Origin: Candidatus Aenigmatarchaeota archaeon
Lineage (GTDB): Archaea; Aenigmatarchaeota; Aenigmatarchaeia; Aenigmatarchaeales; JACQIB01
Assembly: GCA_016198755.1 (NCBI GenBank)
Contig: JACQIB010000001.1
Span: 129,178 to 193,177, forward strand
Length of the DNA stretch: 64,000 bases
Reading direction: 5' to 3'
Part shown: piece by piece, positions 1-7,960 of the stretch
Numbering within the stretch: position 1 is the stretch's first letter
How the letters are laid out: every line of letters begins with the position of its first letter
Notes under the pieces: model-generated
The model's input: the letters and a program-made list of their open reading frames with translations, nothing else
What the model was told of the DNA's origin: nothing
The model's database searches: none
Translations under genes and position numbers: made by a program

Positions 1-966
1 CACTGTACCATTTGAAAGCCCTATAATTTTCCTGATAACAAGGCAGAGATAATTTGCTTTTATCTTTCTGCTTTTTGAATCCTGCCCTAAATGAGGGAAA
101 AGATATCTGTCCAGAATCTGTTCAATCCTTTCTTTCTGGCTCTCTTTCTGCACAACTTTCATATGATTAGCCATAAACTCTATGGCATCTTTTTGTGTTT
201 TAACATCAGTTTCGTACAAATTCCCATAAAATTCCTCAGAAACTTTCTCCCCTCCTCCCACAGCTTCTACAATTTCCTTATCACTTTCCAAACCAAGTGC
301 CTTAAGCAGTGCAATAACAGGCAGCCTCCTTATGTTTGCAAAGGAAATAGAAATAGAACCATCATTTTTCCTTTCTATAGCATGCCTCTGAACATATCCC
401 CCTCTTTCAGAGTTTACTCTTGCAATCTCAGTATAGTTTCCTATATCCTGCTTCTGTACAATAATCCTGTTGGATGCTATCTCTTCTATCAAAATCAAAA
501 CTCTTTCTGTCCCGTTGATAACAAAATATCCGCCTGGATCCAAAGGATCTTCTCCTGCAGCTTCCAGTTGATCAGTTTTCATTTTACCCAGCGGACAGAA
601 TTTTGATTTTAACATTATTGGAAGAGATCCAACCTGCACATTAACTGTCTCCTGCTCAACCTTATTCACAACAGGAGTCATTTCCACATAAACCGGTGCA
701 GCATAAGTAAGATCCCTTAACCTTGCCTCCAGCGGCATTATTTTCCTTACAGTTCCGTCAGCCTCAGAAACGCTTGGTTCCCCAATGCTAACAGCCCCAA
801 ACTTTATTTTCAGCTCCCCAATCTCAGGCACTTCCGGAACTATTTCCCCTATATCATCCACTATTTTCTGCAGCCTGTTATCCACAAAATCATTAAAACT
901 CTCTATCTGGAACCTTACAAATCCCACCTCATTCGCAAAAGAATTGAGAATAGGTTTTAGTTCCAT
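1..966 (-). CDS. rpoB: DNA-directed RNA polymerase subunit B (N-terminal part, truncated by window edge)
   Basis: This is the second-largest RNA polymerase subunit, which forms one side of the active-site cleft. The gene runs off the left edge, so only about 322 N-terminal codons are present, and the ORF track misses it for that reason. My reverse-strand translation begins MELKPILNSFANE and contains the family signature DPGGYFVINGTERVL near residue 145. The visible part covers the protrusion and the start of the lobe. The start ATG overlaps the stop of rpoH by one base (TAATG), so the two are translationally linked. Archaeal rpoB may be one gene or split into B'' and B'; which applies here cannot be seen. 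Confidence 0.95.
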   Translation of the reverse strand, partial: MELKPILNSFANEVGFVRFQIESFNDFVDNRLQKIVDDIGEIVPEVPEIGELKIKFGAVSIGEPSVSEADGTVRKIMPLEARLRDLTYAAPVYVEMTPVVNKVEQETVNVQVGSLPIMLKSKFCPLGKMKTDQLEAAGEDPLDPGGYFVINGTERVLILIEEIASNRIIVQKQDIGNYTEIARVNSERGGYVQRHAIERKNDGSISISFANIRRLPVIALLKALGLESDKEIVEAVGGGEKVSEEFYGNLYETDVKTQKDAIEFMANHMKVVQKESQKERIEQILDRYLFPHLGQDSKSRKIKANYLCLVIRKIIGLSNGTV

Positions 967-1229
967 TATTCATCAGCCTCCTTAATAACAATCCTAAAGT
1001 ATTCAGAAGTTCCCGCGGTGTGGCTGCTTCTGATAACTTTCAATACATCCCCAACCTTTGCCCCAATAGATTTTACAACCGGATCCGTTGAATCAATCTT
1101 TGGAAGCTGCTGCGGAATAATATTATATTTATCCATTAAAACCTTTTTTTCAGCTTCACCCAAAATAGTATGCTCTGGAACTAAGCGATGTTTCAGAATA
1201 TCAAATGTTTTTTCCTCTTCCTTTTTCAT
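966..1229 (-). CDS. rpoH: DNA-directed RNA polymerase subunit H (Rpb5 C-terminal homologue)
   Basis: RpoH is the small archaeal counterpart of the C-terminal domain of eukaryotic Rpb5 and sits at the polymerase jaw. The 87-residue product has the usual family size and the hallmark LVPEHTILGEAEKK near the N-terminus, then GDVLKVIRSSHTAG. It directly precedes rpoB with a one-base overlap, which is the standard archaeal order rpoH-rpoB. A TATA-like box (TTTATAA, minus strand near 1325) lies about 95 nt upstream, so the mRNA probably has a leader of roughly 70 nt, and that leader contains a strong hairpin listed separately. Confidence 0.96.
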   Translation of the reverse strand: MKKEEEKTFDILKHRLVPEHTILGEAEKKVLMDKYNIIPQQLPKIDSTDPVVKSIGAKVGDVLKVIRSSHTAGTSEYFRIVIKEADE

Positions 1230-1248
1230 GGGGGCACCTGTTGACAGA

Positions 1249-1281
1249 GCCAGCCAATCCCGAAGGATTATCAGGGCTAGC
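1249..1281 (-). promoter_or_regulatory. Stable UUCG-capped hairpin in the rpoH leader
   Basis: On the minus strand GCTAGCC pairs with GGCTGGC (one G-U), and AATCC pairs with GGATT around a C(TTCG)G tetraloop; CTGAT is bulged on the 5' side. The hairpin lies about 20-50 nt upstream of the rpoH start, inside the predicted leader. A leader with such a structure is unusual here, where most genes look leaderless. Its function is unknown: autoregulation of polymerase synthesis or a stand-alone small RNA are both only guesses. Confidence 0.5.
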
Positions 1282-1355
1282 TTGTAATTTTGGTTAAAAC
1301 CTTCTTTCTTTTCCTCTACCTAACCTTATAAAGCTTTCGGTTTTGCTTCATTCTC

Positions 1356-1661
1356 CTACTTTACCCCTTCCAGAACCAGACCCTTCCTAAACCCTCCCCT
1401 TTCACCCAGTTTTTTCAGCCTTATCCTCTCAATCTCCCCCATATCAAATCCCCTGAACTCGCAGATAGCATTTACAACTTCCAGAATATCAGCAACTTCC
1501 TCTTTACTTTCATTTGCAGAAAATTCCATAACCTCCCCTTCCAGCTTTTCTTTCAGTTTATCCCAATATTCCTTCCCTTCCACTATTTTAAAAACAGGTT
1601 CCTTTCCAGCCCTTTTCATTATCTCAGGCATATTGTCCCTAACTAGTTTTCCGAGCCTCAT
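1356..1661 (-). CDS. MazG-like NTP pyrophosphohydrolase (phosphoribosyl-ATP pyrophosphohydrolase-like)
   Basis: This 101-residue protein resembles the small all-alpha NTP pyrophosphohydrolases related to MazG and HisE that hydrolyse non-canonical or excess NTPs to NMP and PPi. It opens with MRLGKLVRDNMPEIM, typical of this group, and has the metal-binding pattern of an EGEVMEF helix followed by EEVADILEVVNA. No his genes lie nearby, so a house-cleaning role is more likely than histidine biosynthesis. The gene stands alone between rpoH and an unknown membrane protein gene. The start is the only ATG ahead of the conserved KLVRD segment. Confidence 0.85.
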   Translation of the reverse strand: MRLGKLVRDNMPEIMKRAGKEPVFKIVEGKEYWDKLKEKLEGEVMEFSANESKEEVADILEVVNAICEFRGFDMGEIERIRLKKLGERGGFRKGLVLEGVK

Positions 1662-1708
1662 TCAACTCCATTCTATCCATACCTACTTAAAGAAAACGGT
1701 TTCAGAAT

Positions 1709-2098
1709 CTAAGAAGCACTAAAAAAGCCCTTGTTTTTAACTACCTTTTTCTGCATATCCTTTCTAATCTTTTCCCCGGCTTCCTTTAATTTATCTCCCT
1801 CAGTATCATTTCCTCTAGCAGACGTCTGCAAATCCCATGCAGCTTTCTCTACACCAGAATATCCATCCAAAAGTACTTCTTTTGTCTTTCCAACAGCACC
1901 TCTATATCCTAATACAACCCCTTTTGTAAGCTCGTCCTTCCACCTGAACAGAGCATATGTTAAAACAAGCACAGGTGCCAGAATAAACGGGTGGTAAAAC
2001 GGAAGTCTAAAAAAAGAGCCCGCATGTTCTATGGCAAGAGTTGCAGCAATATCCATGCCAGCAGCCACCTGTACAGAAGTTTTTGAATTTACATACAT
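1709..2098 (-). CDS. Hypothetical membrane-associated protein
   Basis: I do not recognise this 129-residue protein. It has a hydrophobic stretch around residues 35-52 (PFILAPVLVLTYALFRW) that could be one membrane segment, then a hydrophilic, probably helical C-terminal half rich in Lys, Glu and Gly. A TATA-like CTTATAAG about 28 nt upstream of the ATG supports a leaderless transcript starting at 2098. It is divergent from the gene at 2190, so the 90 bp between them carries two promoters. No functional context is visible. Confidence 0.7.
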   Translation of the reverse strand: MYVNSKTSVQVAAGMDIAATLAIEHAGSFFRLPFYHPFILAPVLVLTYALFRWKDELTKGVVLGYRGAVGKTKEVLLDGYSGVEKAAWDLQTSARGNDTEGDKLKEAGEKIRKDMQKKVVKNKGFFSAS

Positions 2099-2189
2099 AC
2101 TACACTTTTAACATGGCTTACTTATAAGGTTTTTTGCACTCCAACATATAGGTATTTAAAACTTGCCTTTCATCCCTATATTGGTAAAA

Positions 2190-2657
2190 ATGCCAGTATA
2201 CAACAGAGCACGCTTTAAGGTTAGCGATAAAGAAGTTGTTCCAGCCAGAGTTAGGCATGTTGATTTAGGTAGATATCAATTCGATGTGGTGCTCCCTGGG
2301 GGAGTATATGGAGGCCATGTTATGGTTCTGCAACCAGATGGGGACAGAAAAGACCAAGCAGTTGGGCGCAGATACTATCACAGGGATGTTGTCATAACTT
2401 TAGATCCTACACAGTATAGGCCACCAGTTCCTTCTGGAGATCCATTACATCCTTCAAGTGGAACTCCTGTAAGGGTTTCAAGAGACCATGGAATAATAAA
2501 GCAGGGTACCAGGAGAATAGGCTGGGTAGCTAATCCAGATTCTCTGCCACATATTTTAGAAGCTTTGGATCAAATACCAGACGAAAAACCTCCGCTTGGG
2601 ACAGCTAAAACAATTTTAGGAAAAGTAGTTGGAAGGCGCATAACTCCTACATTCTAA
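2190..2657 (+). CDS. Hypothetical protein, beta-rich
   Basis: An unrecognised 155-residue protein with a Gly- and Val-rich, probably beta-stranded middle (YQFDVVLPGGVYGGHV) and several Pro turns. The ORF track starts at a TTG at 2163, but I prefer the ATG at 2190: a TATA-like TATTTAAA at about 2154-2161 lies roughly 30 nt upstream, the spacing of a leaderless archaeal promoter. It precedes the adenosylhomocysteinase gene by 47 bp on the same strand and could be cotranscribed with it, but nothing in the sequence ties it to that pathway. Confidence 0.7.
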   Translation: MPVYNRARFKVSDKEVVPARVRHVDLGRYQFDVVLPGGVYGGHVMVLQPDGDRKDQAVGRRYYHRDVVITLDPTQYRPPVPSGDPLHPSSGTPVRVSRDHGIIKQGTRRIGWVANPDSLPHILEALDQIPDEKPPLGTAKTILGKVVGRRITPTF

Positions 2658-2704
2658 CTGCTCTAATAGCAGCTTTTTATATCTGCAACACAAAAGGGAA
2701 AGGC

Positions 2705-3958
2705 ATGTCTTACAAAGTAAAAGATATTGGACTGGCAGAGCAGGGTAAATTAAAAATAGAATGGGCAGAGCAGCAGATGCCAGTTCTAATGAGCATAAGG
2801 AAGGACTTTGAAAAAGCACAGCCCTTCAAGGGAGTAACAGTTGCAGCCTGTTTGCATGTTACTAAAGAGACAGCAGTTCTTGTGCGTACTCTAAAAGCAG
2901 GCGGTGCTATAGTTGGGTTGTCAGCTTCCAATCCTCTATCCACACAGGATGATGTTGCAGCTGCTTTAGCTTCAGAGGGGATAACTGTTTTTGCATGGAA
3001 AGGGCAGAACAATGATGAGTATTATTGGGGACTTAACCAGCTTCTGGAATTAAAGCCTAACATAACTTTAGATGATGGCGCAGATGTTATTTCCACTATC
3101 CACTCTAAAAGAACAGATTTGCTGAAGAATGTTTTCGCTGGACAGGAAGAAACAACTACTGGAGTAATAAGGCTGAAAGCTATGGCTGCTGACGGAGCCT
3201 TAAAGTATCCTATAATAGCTGTTAATGATACCCCAACAAAGCACATGTTCGACAACTATTACGGTACAGGCCAATCCACAATAGATGGTATACTTAGGGC
3301 AACAAACATAATGCTTGCTGGAAAGACAGTTGTTGTATGCGGGTATGGCTACTGCAGTGCTGGTATTGCACTGCGCTCAGATGGTATGGGAGCAAATGTT
3401 GTAATAACAGAAGTTGATCCATTAAAAGCACTGAAAGCTGCAATGGACGGTTACAGAGTTATGCCTTTGAAAGAGGCTTCAAAAATAGGCGATATTTTCA
3501 TAACAGCCACAGGTGACAAGAATATTCTGCGCGCAGAACATTTCCAGCTAATGAAAAGCGGGGCAATTTTAGCAAACTCAGGGCACTTTAATGTGGAAAT
3601 AAGCATTCCAGATCTGGAATCCCTTTCAAAAGAAAGGAAAAAAATAAATGAAAATACTGAAGAATTTACTCTGAAAACAGGAAACAAACTTTACTTTTTA
3701 GCTGAAGGTAGATTGGTAAATTTAGCAGCAGCAGAAGGCCACCCTTCAGCGGTTATGGATATGAGCTTTGCAGACCAGGCTTTAGTTTGTGAGTGGCTTG
3801 TTAAAAACTATAAAACCCTTACTCCTGTTGTACATGATGTTCCAAAAGAGATTGACGAGAAAGTAGCTAGGCTAAAACTAAAGAGCATGGGCGTGGAAAT
3901 AGATTCTTTAACAGATGAACAGAAACATTATTTAGGAAGCTGGCAGGAAGGGACTTAA
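2705..3958 (+). CDS. ahcY: Adenosylhomocysteinase
   Basis: This NAD-dependent enzyme splits S-adenosylhomocysteine into adenosine and homocysteine, relieving product inhibition of methyltransferases. The 417-residue length fits archaeal members. Family landmarks are ACLHVTKETAVLV near residue 45, GQEETTTGVIRL near 145, NDTPTKHMFDNYYGTGQS near 175, the Rossmann loop GYGYCSAGIA near 210, and AEGHPSAVMDMSFADQAL near 340. The Rossmann loop differs from the common GYGDVGKG form but resembles other archaeal sequences I recall. Expected in a genome with many SAM-dependent methyltransferases such as those at 46.2 and 48.7 kb. Confidence 0.96.
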   Translation: MSYKVKDIGLAEQGKLKIEWAEQQMPVLMSIRKDFEKAQPFKGVTVAACLHVTKETAVLVRTLKAGGAIVGLSASNPLSTQDDVAAALASEGITVFAWKGQNNDEYYWGLNQLLELKPNITLDDGADVISTIHSKRTDLLKNVFAGQEETTTGVIRLKAMAADGALKYPIIAVNDTPTKHMFDNYYGTGQSTIDGILRATNIMLAGKTVVVCGYGYCSAGIALRSDGMGANVVITEVDPLKALKAAMDGYRVMPLKEASKIGDIFITATGDKNILRAEHFQLMKSGAILANSGHFNVEISIPDLESLSKERKKINENTEEFTLKTGNKLYFLAEGRLVNLAAAEGHPSAVMDMSFADQALVCEWLVKNYKTLTPVVHDVPKEIDEKVARLKLKSMGVEIDSLTDEQKHYLGSWQEGT

Positions 3959-4032
3959 ACGGAACCCCCCCAAACTATTAATCACTTTATAGTAGTGATA
4001 GCTTTATATATCGCGAAAACCTATTGTTTGTT

Positions 4033-5280
4033 ATGGCAGAACAGGAAACTGGATGGTTCGACCTGTCCATAGAGCAGAGGTTTTCTACCCTTATTTCTGC
4101 ATTAGGAAATGATCTAAGAAATGTTATGGTAGCACATGTTCTGCCCAGACAGGCATTCAAAGATAGGAGACAAATAGCTGCAGATTTTTCGAGCTTCGTA
4201 GACGCATCAGACAAAAGGCTGAAAATGCCAATTCCAACTTCTATAGAATCCCACCTTAACAATGTTTTGGTTCCATTATGGGCAGAGGAAAGTCCTGATG
4301 GAGGCAGCTGGAGACTTACACAAGCAGGTTACAGGATAGCAGCACCAGCCGCTGCGCATGCAATAGCTACATCTGTAGAGCTAGGCACAATGAACTCTAT
4401 TTTAGGCTTTACAAAAAAGGGCGGTTTTACAACATCCCCATACAAAAGGGCAATAATATTGGAGAATCTATACGAAACAACAGGAGGTGATGGAAAGCAT
4501 ATTTCTATAAGCGAAAGCGATTTGCAGCGCAGAATAGGATTTAGAAATTCTTCTCTATCCAAGCACCTTCCAGCCCTAAAGGATGCTGGAATGGTAAAGT
4601 ACGATTCTGTTTCAGCTGAGGATATGGGAGCGCAACTATACAAGTGGAAAGAGGGCAGACCAGAAGATGTGCCACCGCTGCCAAAATTTGCAATAACCTT
4701 GGATGTGGCCAGAGCTCTCAAAAACTCTAAGGATCCGATGGACTATAAATCCATTGCCTCTATGTTAGGAATACCTCCAACAAGAGTTTCAACTGTACTG
4801 AATTATCTTTCAGAGAATGGTTATGTAGAAAGTGTAAGCGGTTTTGTAAGGGGAAAGAAAATGTCAGTGGTTAAAATTTCTGACAATGGAGTAGCTTTGA
4901 TAGATAGGTTTATAGAACCTTTGAGAGCTACTTCTGTCACCAGACATCCTTCAAAAGAACTTAGAGATTCATCAGACATTTATGGAGGTCGCAGGACACT
5001 TGCTGTCGAGCATAACACAGCAGTTATGGTAGCTTATCAGAGCGAGCTAACTAGAGGAGAGACAAACAGGCATTCACAGGTTATTGGTATGCTCGGGGAA
5101 AAGCCTATGAGAATAGTTGATATAGAAGAGGTTATTGGTGTTCCTCCAGCCAGATATTTGAGGGACTTAGTTGCTGGTGGCTATGTTCAAAAGAGGAGAG
5201 GTTGCCCATCAGACCCTGGAAAAGGACATGGAGTTTGGTACAGCCGCACATCAAGGCCATTTTCCAGCCCAGCACTTTAA
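4033..5280 (+). CDS. Multi-winged-helix DNA-binding protein, putative regulator
   Basis: A 415-residue protein with at least three winged helix-turn-helix segments: around residues 150-195 (ending SSLSKHLPALKDAGMVKYD), 230-275 (GIPPTRVSTVLNYLSENGYVES), and 345-390 (VIGVPPARYLRDLVAGGYVQ). The N-terminal 130 residues may hold a further helical domain. No enzymatic motif is seen, so this is a DNA-binding protein of unknown target, perhaps a transcription regulator. The ORF track starts at TTG 4024; the ATG at 4033 is better because CTTTATATA lies about 27 nt upstream, giving a leaderless start. Convergent with cdd, only 3 bp apart. Confidence 0.72.
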   Translation: MAEQETGWFDLSIEQRFSTLISALGNDLRNVMVAHVLPRQAFKDRRQIAADFSSFVDASDKRLKMPIPTSIESHLNNVLVPLWAEESPDGGSWRLTQAGYRIAAPAAAHAIATSVELGTMNSILGFTKKGGFTTSPYKRAIILENLYETTGGDGKHISISESDLQRRIGFRNSSLSKHLPALKDAGMVKYDSVSAEDMGAQLYKWKEGRPEDVPPLPKFAITLDVARALKNSKDPMDYKSIASMLGIPPTRVSTVLNYLSENGYVESVSGFVRGKKMSVVKISDNGVALIDRFIEPLRATSVTRHPSKELRDSSDIYGGRRTLAVEHNTAVMVAYQSELTRGETNRHSQVIGMLGEKPMRIVDIEEVIGVPPARYLRDLVAGGYVQKRRGCPSDPGKGHGVWYSRTSRPFSSPAL

Positions 5281-5283
5281 TTA

Positions 5284-5730
5284 TTATTTCCCTTCCAGAG
5301 TTTTAGGCCCAAAGGGGTAAGGAAGCAGATCTTTTATTGTTGCAATCAAAACCCTGTCCTTCCTTGTGTTTGAAGAGATAACCTCAACCCCCCCTCCCGC
5401 AAACTCAAACAAAATCTGTCTACACTCCCCGCAGGGACCGCAAACATCCTTTGTATCATGATTATCTCCCTTTGCAATAACAGCCATAGATTTGAACTTT
5501 TTGTGTCCCATAGAAACAGCTTTTGCAATAGCAGCCACCTCAGCATGCACAACATGGTATACAGCATTCTCCACATTCGTTGCCCCAACAATTTCTCCAC
5601 TTTCAGTAAGAACAGCGGCTCCAACTGAAAACCCAGAATATGGACTATATGAGTTTTCCATAACCTTCTCAGCAGCATCCAAGAGCATTTTTTGTTCTTT
5701 GTTAAGTTTAGTATAGTTTGTTTCAATCAT
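5284..5730 (-). CDS. cdd: Cytidine deaminase
   Basis: Cytidine deaminase converts cytidine and deoxycytidine to uridine and deoxyuridine in pyrimidine salvage. The 148-residue product has the zinc site of the family: VVHAEVAAIAKAV (the zinc-binding residue plus catalytic Glu) near residue 68 and PCGECRQILFEF near 100. The N-terminal SYSPYSGFSVGAAV is also diagnostic. Length is slightly above the usual 130 because of a C-terminal tail ending PYPFGPKTLEGK. It stands alone; the 147 bp upstream contain no other gene that I can see. Confidence 0.97.
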   Translation of the reverse strand: MIETNYTKLNKEQKMLLDAAEKVMENSYSPYSGFSVGAAVLTESGEIVGATNVENAVYHVVHAEVAAIAKAVSMGHKKFKSMAVIAKGDNHDTKDVCGPCGECRQILFEFAGGGVEVISSNTRKDRVLIATIKDLLPYPFGPKTLEGK

Positions 5731-5877
5731 AAAAGAACTCTGAAAATCAAGGATATAAATCTATTTGCCAAGCCAATATGCAAACTCCCCCCTTTCTCTG
5801 CATAACAAAACCTTCCTGTTTCGTATTATCAGTCTCTGTGCATATGAGCTATTTTAATATGACTATTTACACTCCAA

Positions 5878-7188
5878 CTATCCAATAGGGGTTGTTGTGA
5901 AGAAATTTACTGTGTACGTTTTCCCATTTAGGCTAATGGACTGCATACCCCTGAAATTTTCCTTGTTAAAATCTATTGAAATATTTGCAGAGAAAAACCT
6001 TTTGACTTTTGAAGAACCGTCCCAAACAAGGCTGTCCCTGACTCCCTGATCAACTTCGTACGTGCCGGAAATTGTAAAATCATTGTTCTCTATTATCTCC
6101 CCCGCATAAAGCCACTTTCCCCCCTCAAAATTCAGCTCCCCAGTAAACCCGCGCGGGTCGAATTCTACCATTGTAGAATTTACAAAATTTACTTTGCTGT
6201 TTTCAAATGGAAACAGCCAAATGCCATCCGAGTCTTTAATTGTAACATTGCTGTTCCTCAGGAACAGCCCCCACTCATTGTAAACATTTACATTTTCAAT
6301 ATGCACACTTCCGAAATCCAGATTTGTATATGTTTCACTCTTCAATCCCTCGAATTGCGTTGTTTTGTTTTTTATTTCCTGGAAAACAAACTTGTTAAGG
6401 TTGGAATTTTTTACTGTCACTTTTGAGGTCTCGTCTGCAAATACGCTCCAACCACGCTCATACGGCCCTTTTTTCTTTGGAGGGAGTATTTTTGAATTTT
6501 CGATTGTAATTCCCAATACAGAAAAGTTATCAATATTTCCGGTCTTTAGGTTTTCAATTGTTCCAGCTTCCCCAGGCCCATAAAAAAGGCCTATAGAACC
6601 CACTTCAGAATCCTTTATAGAACCTTTAACTTGACAGCAAACCTGCAAAATTCCAAAAGCCCCATCCTCTTCAGCTATATCATAGCTAGAATGCAGGCGC
6701 GAGCCATTTTTTATTACAAATTCTACCCCGTTAACTAGGTTCATAACATTGTAAAATGTAGAATTATCAATTAAAATTGAAGAGGTATCGTATGCAGTAA
6801 GGTATAGGTTTGCAGGGTCATCAATTGGAGGCACAAGCCTGCTATTTATAATTTCCAGTGTGGAGTTTCCATGCATTAAAATTTCAGCCCGCGGCCCCTG
6901 CTTTTTTACTATAACATTACTGTTTCCAATTGTCAGTTTGGCATTGTCAAACAGTTCAATATTACCTATCTGAACATAGTTAGGCTTGTTTTCTATAACC
7001 ATCTCCTGATTGCCAGAGAGACTTATTTTTCCCTCATGTGTTTCCAATTGGGTTGTAGAAGTTTCAATCTGGGTTGTAGTGACTTCCGCTTGGGATGTGT
7101 TGCTTTCCCCCTGAGATGTTTGCCCTGTGCATCCGGCAGCAAAAACAGCCAAACCCAGCAGCAAAAATAGCAAAACCAGTTTTTTCAT
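5878..7188 (-). CDS. Secreted lipoprotein, predicted beta-helix
   Basis: A 436-residue exported protein. The N-terminus MKKLVLLFLLLGLAVFAAGC is a signal peptide ending in a lipobox (FAAGC), so the mature protein is probably lipid-anchored at the Cys. A short Thr/Gln-rich linker follows, then many short repeats of the type ITIENSKI or VTVKNSNL about 20-25 residues apart, suggesting a right-handed parallel beta-helix. No catalytic site is evident. I start at ATG 7188 rather than 7212 because that gives a clean signal peptide. It begins just downstream of the tRNA-Lys gene on the same strand. Function unknown; surface binding is a guess. Confidence 0.8.
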   Translation of the reverse strand: MKKLVLLFLLLGLAVFAAGCTGQTSQGESNTSQAEVTTTQIETSTTQLETHEGKISLSGNQEMVIENKPNYVQIGNIELFDNAKLTIGNSNVIVKKQGPRAEILMHGNSTLEIINSRLVPPIDDPANLYLTAYDTSSILIDNSTFYNVMNLVNGVEFVIKNGSRLHSSYDIAEEDGAFGILQVCCQVKGSIKDSEVGSIGLFYGPGEAGTIENLKTGNIDNFSVLGITIENSKILPPKKKGPYERGWSVFADETSKVTVKNSNLNKFVFQEIKNKTTQFEGLKSETYTNLDFGSVHIENVNVYNEWGLFLRNSNVTIKDSDGIWLFPFENSKVNFVNSTMVEFDPRGFTGELNFEGGKWLYAGEIIENNDFTISGTYEVDQGVRDSLVWDGSSKVKRFFSANISIDFNKENFRGMQSISLNGKTYTVNFFTTTPIG

Positions 7189-7235
7189 GGTTCCTATAAC
7201 CTTTGGCAGCATAAAAATTGGTGGGCCCGGAGGGA

Positions 7236-7285
7236 GTTTCGAACCTCAAGGGAGAGGTTGAAAGGAGATACGTAGTTTCTCCTTC
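7236..7285 (-). other. tRNA-Lys intron at 59/60 (T-loop), 50 nt
   Basis: The intron has a bulge-helix-bulge splice signal. Exon bases T54-G57 (TTCG) pair with CGAA six to three bases before the 3' splice site, leaving AA|G and AC|T as the three-base bulges beside the T-stem. Inside are two hairpins, GGAGA...TCTCC and AACCTC...GAGGTT. The inner sequence closely resembles the 59/60 intron of tRNA-Tyr in this window. Boundaries follow from exon pairing plus the splice motif. Confidence 0.82.
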
Positions 7286-7307
7286 TTCGAACCCTCGACT
7301 CTCGGGT

Positions 7308-7425
7308 CTGAAGAGTGCTGCTCTCGCAGTATTTCTTCCTGTCATCGCCTGAGCTATGAAGACCCAGGCTGCACATGCTTTTATCTGGTGCGGGCATATT
7401 CTGCAACACTTCTGCGTGCCGCAGA
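7308..7425 (-). other. tRNA-Lys anticodon-loop insert, placed at 37/38, 118 nt
   Basis: Boundaries come from aligning exons to a standard lysine tRNA (CTTTTA|A). I could not find the expected four-base helix between positions 32-35 and the 3' intron end. Instead exon and intron start form an unbroken 11-bp match (GCTTTTATCTG with CAGATAAAAGC) to a site within the intron. A GNRA-capped hairpin CTGC-GAGA-GCAG lies near the 3' end. Exact splice sites are therefore uncertain. Confidence 0.6.
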
Positions 7426-7540
7426 TAAAAGCCCGATACTCTACCAGACTGAGTTACGGGCCCAGATAACAGAAATTGGTAAAGAAGCTTATAAAGGCTT
7501 TATATTCAGCCTCTGCAAAGAATATTTGAGGTGTTAGTTA

Positions 7541-7747
7541 ATGCCAACAAAAACAATGTCTAAAACTTCAGGTGGAACCTGTAATGGATGCGGCTGCGGC
7601 TGCCCTCACCACAGATGGGCAATGAGCATAGCCCTTATAGTAGCAGGTGCTGTTTACGTGTATACAGCTAACTGGGGCTATACATTAGCTGCCTTAGGTA
7701 TTTTGGGCCTGCTAAGCGGGTTCTGCAAGTGTTGTGGCCACAAGTAA
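7541..7747 (+). CDS. Small Cys-rich membrane protein
   Basis: A 68-residue protein I cannot assign. The N-terminal third holds CNGCGCGCPHH, a dense cluster of Cys and His. A predicted membrane hairpin follows (ALIVAGAVYVYTA and YTLAALGILGLLSG, residues 31-60). The C-terminus ends with CKCCGHK. Cys clusters at both ends with a hairpin between would place both on the same side of the membrane, which would suit metal binding, but this is inference. A TATA-like TTTATA about 40 nt upstream and gaggtg before the ATG support expression. Confidence 0.75.
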   Translation: MPTKTMSKTSGGTCNGCGCGCPHHRWAMSIALIVAGAVYVYTANWGYTLAALGILGLLSGFCKCCGHK

Positions 7748-7800
7748 ATTTTTATATTTTCTTTATTTTTCTTCTCCCTAGCTTTGGCTACAGAATAAAA

Positions 7801-7876
7801 TGGCGCTCGGGGTGGGATTTGAACCCACGTTAGTGACTCGACAGGCCACTATACTAGACCACTATACGACCCGAGC
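7801..7876 (-). tRNA. tRNA-Asp(GTC)
   Basis: A compact 76-nt tRNA gene without intron and with encoded CCA. Acceptor GCTCGGG/CCCGAGC has discriminator G; anticodon stem GTGGC/GTCAC closes the loop CTGTCGA with anticodon GTC; T-arm is GTGGG-TTCAAAT-CCCAC. These are the standard archaeal aspartate features. It is the only intron-free tRNA gene in the window. Confidence 0.95.
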
Positions 7877-7934
7877 CCAGAAAACTATTGAACCCTATGC
7901 TTTAATAGCTTTACTGGGACGGCATGAGAAAAAA

Positions 7935-7957
7935 TAAAAAGATGGTCACGGTGTTTT
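7935..7957 (-). repeat. Direct repeat copy A: duplicated 5S rRNA 3' end
   Basis: The 15 bases taaaaagatggtcac are identical to those at 9031-9045, which span the 3' end of the 5S rRNA gene and its T-run. The next eight bases match at five positions; the first mismatches are transitions. This copy lies three bases beyond the HEPN stop codon, so the MNT-HEPN pair is bracketed by two copies. On the minus strand it also gives a T-rich end that may act as the operon's terminator. Confidence 0.75.
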
Positions 7958-7960
7958 CAA

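Larger units (their letters stand above)
7219..7463 (-). tRNA. tRNA-Lys(TTT) with two introns
   Basis: The acceptor stem is GGGCCCG/CGGGCCC with discriminator A and encoded CCA. The D-arm ACTCAGTCTGGTAGAGT, anticodon stem TCGGG/CCCGA, variable loop GAGTC and T-stem GAGGG/CCCTC all pair. The anticodon loop reads CTTTTA then A across an insert of 118 nt (7308-7425), giving anticodon TTT. A second insert of 50 nt (7236-7285) splits the T-loop between positions 59 and 60. Removing both leaves a normal lysine tRNA. Two reading frames called here by the ORF track are artefacts. Confidence 0.87.

Noticed and set aside
91-606. 171-residue plus-strand ORF at the left edge
   Set aside because: It is antisense to rpoB, whose reading frame on the minus strand is unmistakable.
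1249-1281. Kink-turn (L7Ae site) in the rpoH leader
   Set aside because: The hairpin has a five-base bulge but no GA on the opposite strand, so it does not meet the kink-turn consensus.
5346-5726. 126-residue minus-strand ORF
   Set aside because: It is an alternate frame inside cytidine deaminase, with no domain of its own.
7064-7409. Two minus-strand ORFs (93 and 71 residues)
   Set aside because: They run through the tRNA-Lys gene and its introns and into the lipoprotein signal region in the wrong frame.
7308-7425. Box C/D guide RNA inside the tRNA-Lys intron
   Set aside because: There is a CGATGA resembling box C, but no CTGA box D in a suitable position.
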